Source: Geothrix sp. 21YS21S-4 (GTDB lineage Bacteria > Acidobacteriota > Holophagae > Holophagales > Holophagaceae). From it: DNA of 64,000 bases. A program made the position numbers and the translations under genes. Below, one piece after another: positions 42,787-50,711 of this stretch (positions are counted from its first letter, which is position 1; every line of letters begins with the position of its first letter). The stretch spans positions 930,001-994,000 of the forward strand of contig NZ_CP132719.1 in assembly GCF_030845995.1 (NCBI RefSeq). The letters are read 5' to 3'. The notes beneath the pieces were generated by a model. It ran no database searches. It worked only from the letters and a program-made list of their open reading frames with translations, and was not told the DNA's origin.

Positions 42787-43554
42787 TCAGGCGCGGCGGT
42801 GCACCTTCTGGGCGGAGGCCTGGTCCACGCACTTGACCAGCATCTGGTCGATGTTCACGTGATCGGGGAGCATCAGGCACCAGCGCACGCACTCGGCCAC
42901 GTCGTGGGCGCTGAGGGGCTTCACGCCCTTGTAGACGGCCTCGGCCTTGTTGTCGTCCTTGAGGCGGACGGTGGAGAACTCGGTCTCCGCCATCCCGGGA
43001 TCCACGGACGTGACGCGGATCTGCTCGCCGTTCACTTCGAGGCGCAGGCTCTGGGCCATGGCCTTCACGGCGAACTTGGTGCCGCAGTAGACGCTGCCGC
43101 CCTCGTAGGGCTGGTGGCCGGCCACGGAGCCGATGAAGAAGACGTGGCCCCAGCCCGCTTTGCGGAGGTGCGGCAGGCCGGCGCGGACGGTCTTCACCAC
43201 ACCCTCGATGTTGGTGCGGACCATGGCTTCCAGGTCCGCGTCGGGGGTCTCCCACATCTTGAAGGTGCCGCTGGCGAGGCCGGCGTTGGCGATGAGGACG
43301 TGGATGCCGCCCAGGGCCTGGGCCGCGCCCGCCGTGAAGGCGTCCACGCTGGCGCTGTCCTGGACATCCACAGCGGCGGCGTAGGTCTTCACCCCGTGGG
43401 CCTCCGCCAGTTCCTCCGCCAGGGCCTGGACGCGGTCCAGGCGGCGGGCGCCCAGGGCGAGGTGGAAGCCTTCGGCGGCGAGCGCGCGGGCCATGGCTTC
43501 ACCGAAGCCGCTGGACGCGCCGGTGATCAGGACGACGGGATGTTCGGGGCGCAT
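42787..43554 (-). CDS. Short-chain dehydrogenase/reductase (YdfG-like)
   Basis: 255 residues. The NAD(P)-binding motif is TGASSGFGEAMA, NAG is in LIANAGLASG, and the catalytic Ser and YxxxK are in FFIGSVAGH and VYCGTKFAV. ALGARRLDRV (Arg after the second strand) favours NADP. The arrangement is close to YdfG/serine-3-dehydrogenase-type enzymes that oxidise beta-hydroxy acids or reduce malonic semialdehyde; the substrate is inference. The ATG at 43554 has AGGAG five to six bases upstream; the ATG at 43572 is less likely. It lies 32 bases behind the aminotransferase gene on the same strand. Confidence 0.9.
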   Translation of the reverse strand: MRPEHPVVLITGASSGFGEAMARALAAEGFHLALGARRLDRVQALAEELAEAHGVKTYAAAVDVQDSASVDAFTAGAAQALGGIHVLIANAGLASGTFKMWETPDADLEAMVRTNIEGVVKTVRAGLPHLRKAGWGHVFFIGSVAGHQPYEGGSVYCGTKFAVKAMAQSLRLEVNGEQIRVTSVDPGMAETEFSTVRLKDDNKAEAVYKGVKPLSAHDVAECVRWCLMLPDHVNIDQMLVKCVDQASAQKVHRRA

Positions 43555-43586
43555 GGGAACTCCTAAAGGCATTGAGCGAGTGTAGG

Positions 43587-44942
43587 TCAGCGGTAGTTCC
43601 GATGGAATTCGGCCAGGGCGTCCACGACTTTCCGGATCTTCTCCGTGGGCGGCAGGATGGTGGTCCGGAAGTGGGCGGTGCCTTCCGCCTGGCCGAAGCC
43701 CGAGCCGGGCACCACGCAGATGCCCGTCGCTTCCAGCAGGGCCATGGCGTACTCGGAATCGGTGCGGCCGGCAGGGAGCTCGACGCTGGGAAAGGCATAC
43801 ATCGCGCCCGCGATGACGTTGCACCGGATGCCGTCGATCCGGTTCAGGCCCTCGGCGAGAAGGGTGGCCCGCTGCCGGAGGGCGTCCAGAATGGCGGCCT
43901 TCTCCGCCGCGTACTGGGGGTGCGACGGCGTGCCCGACTTGGGGGGGCGCACCATGGCGTAGGTGGCGGCCTGGCCCGCGAGGTTGGCGCACAGGCTCAC
44001 GCTCTGCAGCTTGAGGATCTGGGCCATCACGTCGTCGGGCACGTTCCGGCACTCGAAGTAGCCGCCGCGGACGCCGCACTCGCCCAGGAAGCCCTTGGAG
44101 CAGGAATGAAAGCTGAACAGCGACACGTCCTTCGCGCCGCGCTGGTGGAGGACTTTGGCGAAGGAGGTGAACGCGTCGCCGGGGAGGTAGACGTTCTCCT
44201 GGTAGACCTCGTCGGCCAGGATGGACAGGCCGTGGGCCTTCGCGAAGTCGACGATCATCGCGATGTTGGCTTCGTCCAGGACCGCGCCCGTCGGATTGCC
44301 GGGGTTGATGACGCAGATGGCCTTCACCCGCGTTCCCTCCGCTTCCGCCTGGGCGAAGGCCGCTTCGAGCAGCGGGCGGCTCAGCTTCCACCCCTCCGCT
44401 TCGTCCAGGTAGTAGGGCACCATCCGGCCCTCGTACAGGGTGATGGTCGCCGAGTAGAGGGGGTACTGGGGAATCGGCACCATGATCCCGTCGGCGGGCC
44501 CGCCGATCAGGAGGCGGAGGATGGTCTGCACGCCCTTGCTGGCGCCGTCCGTGAGGAAGATGGCGTCGGGATCCGCGTCGATGCCGTCGCGCTCGCGGAT
44601 GAACTCGGCCACGGCCTCACGGATGAAGCGCACCCCGCGGCTCTCGCTGTACGCGCCGAGCCCGTACCGGGTCCCGGCGAGGATGGCCTGGGCCGCCGCC
44701 ACCACGTCCGCGGGGAACGCGTCCGGCGCCAGCTCCGCCAGGGCGGGGTATTCGCAGAGGGCGAGGATCTGGCGGTTCCAGCTGAGGGCCTTCTGGCCCA
44801 GGGACTGGGGGTTCCCGATGTTGCAGTAGACGATCTCGCGGCCCTGGCGCTCCAGCTCGGCGGCCCGCGCGACGATGGGTCCGCGCACCGCGTATTCGGT
44901 CTCGAGGACGGCGGTGCCCAGGTCAGCCAAGCGGATGGTCAT
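43587..44942 (-). CDS. Class I aminotransferase, alanine aminotransferase-like
   Basis: 451 residues. PLP-dependent transaminase. Motifs: GNPQSLGQKALSWNRQILAL at the N-terminus, YSESRGVRFIREAVAEFI, NPGNPTGAVL and the PLP lysine in FHSCSKGFLGECGVRGGYF. This HSxSKGxxGExGxRGGY wording is typical of eukaryotic-type alanine/glutamate:glyoxylate aminotransferases rather than AspC. It would interconvert pyruvate and alanine using glutamate. The ATG at 44942 has GGAGAT upstream. It is probably transcribed with the SDR gene. Confidence 0.9.
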   Translation of the reverse strand: MTIRLADLGTAVLETEYAVRGPIVARAAELERQGREIVYCNIGNPQSLGQKALSWNRQILALCEYPALAELAPDAFPADVVAAAQAILAGTRYGLGAYSESRGVRFIREAVAEFIRERDGIDADPDAIFLTDGASKGVQTILRLLIGGPADGIMVPIPQYPLYSATITLYEGRMVPYYLDEAEGWKLSRPLLEAAFAQAEAEGTRVKAICVINPGNPTGAVLDEANIAMIVDFAKAHGLSILADEVYQENVYLPGDAFTSFAKVLHQRGAKDVSLFSFHSCSKGFLGECGVRGGYFECRNVPDDVMAQILKLQSVSLCANLAGQAATYAMVRPPKSGTPSHPQYAAEKAAILDALRQRATLLAEGLNRIDGIRCNVIAGAMYAFPSVELPAGRTDSEYAMALLEATGICVVPGSGFGQAEGTAHFRTTILPPTEKIRKVVDALAEFHRNYR

Positions 44943-45084
44943 GTCAAATCTCCCGCTCCGCAGTGTACCCGCCGGTCCCCTGTGACCTCGATCATCCTGA
45001 CTTTGCGTCAAGGTGCGCGGCCTTCCGGCCCGGCGATAGACTGGACCTTCCGTTCCCATTCCCAACACCTTCCGCGAGGCGTCC

Positions 45085-46230
45085 ATGCTCGGTTTTTCGC
45101 TTTTTCCCGAACAACTGGCCGAAAAAGAGCGGGCCCACACCTTCGCGGAGAAGGTGATGCGCCCCGTGGCCCGCAAGTACGACGAGACGGGGGAGTGGGC
45201 CGTGGACGTCTACAAGACGGCCTTCGACTACGGCTACCTCCAGGCCCTGGTGCCCGAGGATTGCGGCGGGCCCGGGGCCTCCCAGATGGAGGAGGCCATC
45301 GTGTGCGAGGAACTCGCCTGGGGCTGCGGCGGGCTCTACACGTCCATCATGGCCAACGGCCTGGCGATGACGCCCCTGCTCGTCGCGGCCAGCCCCGAGC
45401 AGAAGAAGAAGTGGCTGGGGATGATCGCGGAGGAACCCAAGTTCGCGGCGTTCTCGCTGTCCGAGCCCAACGCGGGGTCCGACGCCGGCGGCATGAGCTG
45501 CCGCGCGGAGAAGCGCGGCGACAAGTACATCATCAACGGCACCAAGTGCTACTGCACCAACGGCGGCTACGCCGACTGGTACTCGCTCTTCTGCAGCACC
45601 GATCCCACCAAGGGCGCCCGCGGCACCAGCTGCATCGTCGTGCCCCGCGACACGCCGGGCCTGGTGGTGGGCAAGGCCATGGACAAGATGGGCCAGCGCG
45701 CCAGCAACCAGGTGGAGCTGTACTTCAACGACGCGGAAGTGCCGGTGGAGAACCTGCTGGGCAAGGAGGGCATGGGCTTCGTGATCGCCATGAAGACCCT
45801 CGACCAGACCCGCGCCGCCGTGGCCGCCGGGGGCGTCGGCGTGGCCCGTGCCGCCTACGAGATCGCCCTCCAGTACGCCAAGACCCGCATCCAGTTCGGC
45901 CAGCCCATCTTCGCCAACCAGGCCATCAGCTTCATGCTGGCGGACATGGCCAAGAAGATCGAAGCCAGCCGCCTGCTCACCTGGCAGGCCGCGTGGATGA
46001 CCGACAACGGCATCAAGAACTCCAAGCAGAGCGCCATCGCCAAGACCTTCGCCACCGACACCGCCATGGAAGTCAGCACCGACGCCGTCCAGATCCTCGG
46101 CGGCAACGGCTACAGCCGCGAGTACCTGGTGGAGAAGTGCATGCGGGACGCCAAGCTCCTGCAGATCTATGAAGGGACGAACCAGATCCAGCGCCTGGTG
46201 ATCGCCAAGGAAATCCAGCAGGGGAACTAG
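45085..46230 (+). CDS. Acyl-CoA dehydrogenase (short/medium-chain type)
   Basis: 381 residues, the usual length. It oxidises acyl-CoA to enoyl-CoA with FAD and passes electrons to ETF. Landmarks: AFSLSEPNAGSDAGG (flavin and acyl contacts), KCYCTNGGYADW, RIQFGQPI, and the C-terminal catalytic base Glu in QIYEGTNQIQRLVIAKEI. The DAVQILGGNGYSREY helix is standard. Catalytic Glu in YEGTNQ is the short/medium-chain position. It stands alone on this strand; the last 17 codons and the following ~70 bases are duplicated two and a half times downstream. Confidence 0.95.
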   Translation: MLGFSLFPEQLAEKERAHTFAEKVMRPVARKYDETGEWAVDVYKTAFDYGYLQALVPEDCGGPGASQMEEAIVCEELAWGCGGLYTSIMANGLAMTPLLVAASPEQKKKWLGMIAEEPKFAAFSLSEPNAGSDAGGMSCRAEKRGDKYIINGTKCYCTNGGYADWYSLFCSTDPTKGARGTSCIVVPRDTPGLVVGKAMDKMGQRASNQVELYFNDAEVPVENLLGKEGMGFVIAMKTLDQTRAAVAAGGVGVARAAYEIALQYAKTRIQFGQPIFANQAISFMLADMAKKIEASRLLTWQAAWMTDNGIKNSKQSAIAKTFATDTAMEVSTDAVQILGGNGYSREYLVEKCMRDAKLLQIYEGTNQIQRLVIAKEIQQGN

Positions 46231-46558
46231 GCGCTGGATCGTCCGGGTCGCGAGCGGACGGCGCGGGGCGCCGTTCCGAGCGGGGCCCCGGCGTTCGTCC
46301 ATAACCAGATCCAGCGCCTGGTGATCGCCAAGGAAATCCAGTAGGGGAACTAGGCGCGGGATCGTCCGGGTCGCGAGCGGACGGCGCGGGGCGCCGTTCC
46401 GAGCGGGGCCCCGGCGTTCGTCCATAACCAGATCCAGCGCCTCGTGATCGCCAAGGAGATCCAGCAGGGAAACTAGGCGCGGGATCGTCCGGGTCGCGGA
46501 CGGCGCGGGGCGCCGTGCCGAGCGGGGCCCCGGCGTTCGTCCATGACCAGATCCAGCA
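46180..46558 (+). repeat. Tandem 123-bp repeat built from the acyl-CoA dehydrogenase 3' end
   Basis: Copy 1 (46180-46302) holds the last 17 codons and stop of the dehydrogenase plus the following GC-rich tail. Copies 2 (46303-46425) and 3 (46426-46544, four bases shorter) repeat both parts, and copy 4 breaks off after about 14 bases. The period is a multiple of three, so each copy reads NQIQRLVIAKEIQ in the same frame followed by a stop. No start codon or ribosome site serves copies 2-3. It fills most of the gap to the next gene. Confidence 0.93.
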
Positions 46559-46593
46559 GGGGGATGGACCGTCTCCTGGGATAAGGTTTTCTT

Positions 46594-46622
46594 CGAGGAA
46601 GCGGCCTGGGGCCGCTTCCTCG
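46594..46622 (+). promoter_or_regulatory. Strong hairpin directly upstream of gdx
   Basis: A perfect 13-base-pair stem CGAGGAAGCGGCC/GGCCGCTTCCTCG with a TGG loop ends 14 bases before the next start codon, just ahead of the AGGAG ribosome site. There is no U-tract. It could end transcripts from the dehydrogenase, or act as an attenuator or translation regulator of gdx. Confidence 0.6.
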
Positions 46623-46636
46623 CATCAGGAGCGCCC

Positions 46637-46960
46637 ATGCGCAGCTGGAGTCTGCTGGTCATCGCGGGATTGCTGGAAACGGCCTGGGCCGTCGGCCTGA
46701 AGTACACGCAGGGCTTCACGCGGCCGGTGGCCTCCCTCCTGACGGGCATCGCCCTGGTTGGGAGCATGGCGCTACTGGGGCTCGCGACCAAGGACCTGCC
46801 CATCGGAACGGCCTATCCGGTGTGGGTGGGCATCGGCGCTTTCGGGGCCGCCGTTCTGGGCATGGTTCTTTTCAAGGAGCCGGTCACCTTATCCAGGATC
46901 TTTTTCCTAATCCTGCTCATGGTGGCCGTGGCTGGACTGAAGGTCTCCTCGGGGGCATGA
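46637..46960 (+). CDS. gdx: SMR-family guanidinium exporter Gdx/SugE
   Basis: 107 residues, four membrane helices. The proton-coupling glutamate is in GLLETAWAVGLKYT, the same wording as SugE/Gdx proteins rather than EmrE-type drug pumps. KDLPIGTAYPVWVGIGAFG and the final GLKVSSG also match. Family members export guanidinium in exchange for protons. The ATG has AGGAG six bases upstream. A strong hairpin precedes it, but no guanidine-II type ACGR-loop pair is present. Confidence 0.92.
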   Translation: MRSWSLLVIAGLLETAWAVGLKYTQGFTRPVASLLTGIALVGSMALLGLATKDLPIGTAYPVWVGIGAFGAAVLGMVLFKEPVTLSRIFFLILLMVAVAGLKVSSGA

Positions 46961-47163
46961 CGCCATTTTGGGTCTTGATGGACGCAATACCGGACCTTAA
47001 AATCGTTTCAGCACCCCTTCTTTACCAGCTCAAACCATCGTGAAAGCGGATTTCCCTGCGGAACCCGGTTTCCTCCGGGCGCAAGCCCCCGCGGTCCGCA
47101 CGCCTGGTGCGTGTCGCGCGATCAACCTCCAGGCGCGAGGGGCCCGTCCCCGGGAAGAAAGTC

Positions 47164-47367
47164 ATGTCCGAAGGCACCGTGAAGTGGTTCAACGCCGAAA
47201 AGGGTTTCGGCTTCATCACGCCTGACGAAGGGGGAGGCGACGTTTTCGTCCACTATTCCGCCGTGCAGGCCAAGGGATTCCGCACTTTGGAAGAGAAGCA
47301 GCGGGTGAGCTTCGAGGTGGTGCAGGGCCCCAAAGGCCCGCAGGCCGCCAACGTCAGCAAACTCTAG
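47164..47367 (+). CDS. Cold-shock protein (CspA family)
   Basis: 67 residues, single cold-shock domain. RNP1 KGFGFIT and RNP2 VFVHYSAV are intact. [12 protein letters not shown] opens the protein as usual. Function: single-stranded RNA/DNA binding, RNA chaperone. The 203-base gap upstream (46961-47163) holds no gene. It has TTGATG/AATACC-like promoter words near 46976 and GC-rich palindromes, and could be a long structured leader as in other csp genes. Its first part also resembles the right arm of the dispersed repeats. Confidence 0.95.
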   Translation: MSEGTVKWFNAEKGFGFITPDEGGGDVFVHYSAVQAKGFRTLEEKQRVSFEVVQGPKGPQAANVSKL

Positions 47368-47385
47368 TTTGAACCGTTTTTTTCT

Positions 47386-47409
47386 GGGCCCCGGTTTTGT
47401 CCGGGGCCC
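47386..47409. terminator. Hairpin after the cold-shock gene
   Basis: A perfect 9-base-pair stem GGGCCCCGG/CCGGGGCCC closes on TTTTGT. A run of seven Ts precedes rather than follows the stem on the + strand, so it is not a textbook intrinsic terminator, but the position 18 bases after the stop codon suggests a transcript end. Confidence 0.55.
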
Positions 47410-47430
47410 GTCGCGTTCCATACTGGCTCC

Positions 47431-49116
47431 ATGACGAAGGTCCTGCCGAACCTGCGCCCGCTTTGGATCCTCCTGCTGGTCCTTCTGGCCGTGTTCTTTT
47501 CGATGGAAGGCTTCCGGCAGGAGCCCCGCTTCGGGTGGATCCTGGCGGCCACCCTGGCGGCGGGGACCTGGGCGGGTTGGGCCGTCCGGCAGGCGTGGGT
47601 CTATCCCGCCCTGCTGGAGAAGGCGGAGGCTCTCTGGAGCCGCGGAGGACCGGCCTCCGCCGTGGCGGAATCCCTGGCGCGGGCGCCGCTGGCCACCGGC
47701 GAATTGGGCTACCGGATTCTCCTCCTGCGCGGGGCCGCGCACCACGCCCTGGGCTACCGCGACCGCGCCTGGCTCGATCTCCTGGAGGCCCAACTGGCCC
47801 GCCTTCCGCTGTGGAAGCGGCTGCTGGCGGGATACGCTTTCCGGCGCCTGCCGAAGGTTCCGTCGGCGCGGCGCGTGGCCTGGGGCGAGCGCCTGATCCG
47901 CCTGGTGCCCCGCATGGCGCGGCTCCGGCACCTCCAGGGCATCCTCGTCCTGCGGGCCGCCAAGCCCGATTCGCTGACGGAGGCGTGGGCCCACTTCGAG
48001 GCCGCCCTTCCCCTGGCCTGGGACGATCCGCTGCTGCTGGAGGACCTGATGCTCGCGGGCTTTCAGCACGGTCGGGAGGACGTGGCCGAGCAGGCCCTGA
48101 CGGTGCTCATGGCGCGCCACGGGGATCCGCGGCTTCCCTGGGACCGGGGCGCCGCCGCCATGCACCTTCTCCGGAAAGGCCGCCCGGCCGAAGCCCTGGC
48201 CCTCATCGGAGGATTGCCGCCCGAACGGCGCGGCCAGCCGCTGCTGTGGTTGGCCGACAGCGTCGCCCGCCGCCGGCTGGGGGATCTGGAGGGCGCGTGG
48301 CGGGTGGTGGAAGCCGCCGTGGAGGCCCATCCGAAGGTGTTCCGCCTGTGGATGGAGCGGTACCAGATCGCGCTGGAGCTCCAGCGGGAGGGAGAGGCCC
48401 TCAGCAGCCTGGAGCGTGCCTGGAAGGCCGTTCCCGAGGGCACCGAAGGGGAATCCGAGCGGCAGGAGTGGCATCTCCGTCGCGCGGAGTTCGCCTTCTG
48501 GTGGGAGGATCTGCCGGGCTTCGCGAAGGAACTGCTGGAGAAGATCCCCGCCAACCAGCGGGGGGAGCACCATCCACCGCTCCTCCTCCAGGTGCGGGCC
48601 GCCGTCGGCGAGTACGAGGCGGCCTACGCCGAGGTGACGGAGCTGCTGAAGGCGGCGCCGGACGATGTGGATCTGCTGCTTCTCCAGGCGGACTGTCTGG
48701 CGGGGCTGGAAGCCTGGGAGGCGCTCCTGCCCTTTCTCGACGGCCTGGGAGAGGGCTGCCGCGTCCAGTCGGCGTTCTGGCACCTGCGCGGGCTCGCCCA
48801 GGCGAACCTGGGCAACCATCTGCCCGCGCGGCTGGACTTGGAGCGCGCCGTGCGGATGGATCCCCGCCGGCCCCGCTACCTGCTGGACGCCGGCCACGGA
48901 TGCGCGGAGCTGGGCGACTGGGACCGCGCCGAGAGCCACTGGCGCCAGGTCCTCCAGGTGGACGGACATTCCGAGGAGGCCCTCATCCACTTGGCCGAAG
49001 CGCGGCGCGAGCTGGAGGACACCGACGGCGCCCGCCGCTACCTCCGCGAGTGCCTGCTGCACCATCCCGACAGCGAGGACGCCCAGGTGCGCCTGGCCGA
49101 ACTGGAGGCCAACTAG
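47431..49116 (+). CDS. Membrane-anchored TPR-repeat protein
   Basis: 561 residues. Two hydrophobic helices at residues ~9-26 and ~35-52 anchor the N-terminus. The rest is alpha-helical with TPR-like pairs throughout (LGDLEGAWRVVEAAVEAHPK, LGNHLPARLDLERAVRMDPRRP, GDWDRAESHWRQVLQVDGH). It is likely a protein-interaction scaffold in the envelope. It may serve pili or secretion, given the MshEN gene convergent with it, but that is speculative. The ATG at 47431 gives the first membrane helix intact. Confidence 0.8.
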   Translation: MTKVLPNLRPLWILLLVLLAVFFSMEGFRQEPRFGWILAATLAAGTWAGWAVRQAWVYPALLEKAEALWSRGGPASAVAESLARAPLATGELGYRILLLRGAAHHALGYRDRAWLDLLEAQLARLPLWKRLLAGYAFRRLPKVPSARRVAWGERLIRLVPRMARLRHLQGILVLRAAKPDSLTEAWAHFEAALPLAWDDPLLLEDLMLAGFQHGREDVAEQALTVLMARHGDPRLPWDRGAAAMHLLRKGRPAEALALIGGLPPERRGQPLLWLADSVARRRLGDLEGAWRVVEAAVEAHPKVFRLWMERYQIALELQREGEALSSLERAWKAVPEGTEGESERQEWHLRRAEFAFWWEDLPGFAKELLEKIPANQRGEHHPPLLLQVRAAVGEYEAAYAEVTELLKAAPDDVDLLLLQADCLAGLEAWEALLPFLDGLGEGCRVQSAFWHLRGLAQANLGNHLPARLDLERAVRMDPRRPRYLLDAGHGCAELGDWDRAESHWRQVLQVDGHSEEALIHLAEARRELEDTDGARRYLRECLLHHPDSEDAQVRLAELEAN

Positions 49117-49124
49117 GCCGCGCC

Positions 49125-50006
49125 TCAGCCGATGTGGTCGTCGTCCCTCAGTTCGCCGGATTCGATCAGGTTGGACAGGAGGCGCTGGAGTTCGTCCTGC
49201 CCGATGACGCCGCGGCGCTGGAACAGCTTGATGAGGCCCATCACCAGGGTGCGGGTGTGGTAGGTCTCCAGGCGCGGCACGGTGTCGCGCAGGGTGCGGC
49301 TGTGGATGAGCTCCGGCGGCACCGCGGGGATGGCGGGCGGGGGCGGCGGCGCGGGCGAGGCGCCCTCGAACAGGCCGAAGGGATCGATGTTCACCGGCTG
49401 AGTGGGCATCCGGTCGCCGCTGAAGAAGGGATCCGGAGAAAAGCCCGATTCCGCGGGAGCGGAAGGCACCGGTAGGGGCTGGAGGCTGAAGGTCACGGGC
49501 AGCGCGTCGTCCACCGGAGGATGGGAGTTCACTTCCACGGTGAGGGCTCCGCCCGTCGAAGGGCCGTCCACGCGGCGGTAGAGCTCTCCGATCGCTTTCC
49601 GAAGGGCGCTGTGGGAGGCCACCACGGGCTGGATGTGCAGGCCGGAGGCGAACCGGGCGCTGTCGATGGCGTTCAGGTCCGAGGGATCCGACATGGCCAG
49701 CACCAGGGCCTTGGGTTCCTTCACCGCCACCGGCAGGACCGTGAACTGGTCCGCCAGGCGGTGGGGCACGAGCTTGAGCACCTGGGGCGGAACGTCGAGG
49801 TTGCGGACGTCCATCTGGGGGACGCCCGCCTGGCGGCTGAGGAAGTCCATCAGCACTTCCTCGCTGATGTAGCCCAGGGCCACGAGGTTGCTGCCCAGGC
49901 GCCCCCGGGCGATCTTCTGGTGGGTGATCGCGCTCTGGAGCTGCGCCGGGGAGATGAGGCCCGCTTCCACGAGCAGTTCACCCAATCGCTTGATCGTTTG
50001 CTGCAT
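49125..50006 (-). CDS. MshEN-domain (c-di-GMP-binding) protein without the pilus ATPase domain
   Basis: 293 residues. Residues ~5-65 carry two copies of the MshEN motif: RLG-x2-LV-x2-GLI-x4-L-x5-Q (RLGELLVEAGLI, then AQLQSAITHQ), and five residues later RLG-x2-LV-x2-GYI-x4-L-x5-Q (RLGSNLVALGYI, then LMDFLSRQ). In MshE and relatives each motif clasps c-di-GMP. The T2SSE-N fold continues to ~145. Unlike PilB/GspE/MshE, no Walker boxes follow; instead there is a Pro-rich region (~190-240) and a helical tail (~250-293). It may be a stand-alone c-di-GMP receptor that acts on pili or secretion. The ATG at 50006 begins the first motif helix. Confidence 0.87.
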   Translation of the reverse strand: MQQTIKRLGELLVEAGLISPAQLQSAITHQKIARGRLGSNLVALGYISEEVLMDFLSRQAGVPQMDVRNLDVPPQVLKLVPHRLADQFTVLPVAVKEPKALVLAMSDPSDLNAIDSARFASGLHIQPVVASHSALRKAIGELYRRVDGPSTGGALTVEVNSHPPVDDALPVTFSLQPLPVPSAPAESGFSPDPFFSGDRMPTQPVNIDPFGLFEGASPAPPPPPAIPAVPPELIHSRTLRDTVPRLETYHTRTLVMGLIKLFQRRGVIGQDELQRLLSNLIESGELRDDDHIG

Positions 50007-50087
50007 GGTGGATCCTGAGGGAGTGGTGCACAGAAGGTCATCTCCAAGGTAACTTCTTTCAAGGCTTTTTGCTCGGCCGGAGGGGGC

Positions 50088-50711
50088 ATGGACACCGAGG
50101 AGCTGTGGCGGGCGGCCTTGCACGACTTCAACAACCTCATGGCGGGGCTCCAGGGCGTCCTGGACCTCAGCGATCCCGGCCTTCCGCTGGATTCCCGGAA
50201 CCGGCTGCGGCTGGGCTCCATCCTCGAGGACGGCAAGACGTTGGTGGCCATGGCCCGTGCCCTCGCGCTGAGCCGCATCCCCGACGCCGGGCTGGCCGCC
50301 TGGGGGGAGTGGGAAGCGGGTCTCCGCCATCGCCTGGTGCCCGTGGCCGACCTGTTCCGCTGTCCGGTGGACCTGGTGGATGCGGGGGCGGCCACCTATC
50401 CCTGGCCCGCGCCCCTGTTTCAGGACTGGGCCCTGGCCTTCACCCGCCAGCTCCTCCCGTGGGCCGTGCCGGGTCCCCTGCGGCTGGAAGCGGAAGTGGG
50501 GGAGAACGGATGGGAGCTGCGGTGGATCACCGACGCGCCGCTGCCCTCGGCCCTCCAGTTGTCGCCGCCCGCGGACGCCCTGCGGAACCTTCCCTCCTTC
50601 TGGCTGCGAAGCATGGCTGACCAGCTGCGCCTGACGGTGAAAGCCGAAGGCGGAGCCATCCGGATCCGAATGCCCCTCCCGGTGGTGGACGGCCAGATCC
50701 GGGTGTCCTGA
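50088..50711 (+). CDS. ChpT-like histidine phosphotransferase (DHp plus degenerate kinase domain)
   Basis: 207 residues. The N-terminal helices resemble a histidine-kinase dimerisation domain with the phospho-histidine motif in LHDFNNLMAGLQG (His12). The remainder (~95-205) has the size of a kinase catalytic domain but no N, G1 or G2 boxes, so it should not bind ATP. This matches the plan of ChpT, the dimeric phosphotransferase between CckA and CtrA in Caulobacter. There is no membrane helix. The stop overlaps the next gene's ATG as TGATG, so it is made together with the response regulator, its likely partner. An alternative is a pseudokinase or Spo0B-like protein. Confidence 0.68.
   Translation: MDTEELWRAALHDFNNLMAGLQGVLDLSDPGLPLDSRNRLRLGSILEDGKTLVAMARALALSRIPDAGLAAWGEWEAGLRHRLVPVADLFRCPVDLVDAGAATYPWPAPLFQDWALAFTRQLLPWAVPGPLRLEAEVGENGWELRWITDAPLPSALQLSPPADALRNLPSFWLRSMADQLRLTVKAEGGAIRIRMPLPVVDGQIRVS

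Noticed and set aside
46180-46558. Mobile element or attachment-site array
   Set aside because: The units consist of the dehydrogenase gene end and its tail, with no transposase, integrase or terminal inverted repeat.
46559-46636. Guanidine riboswitch before gdx
   Set aside because: No pair of ACGR-loop hairpins (class II) and no room for class I; only one GC-rich hairpin with a TGG loop is present.
44992-46803. A long minus-strand frame through the acyl-CoA dehydrogenase and the 123-bp array
   Set aside because: Leu/Val/His/Arg-rich shadow of GC-rich coding DNA; the + strand dehydrogenase is unambiguous.
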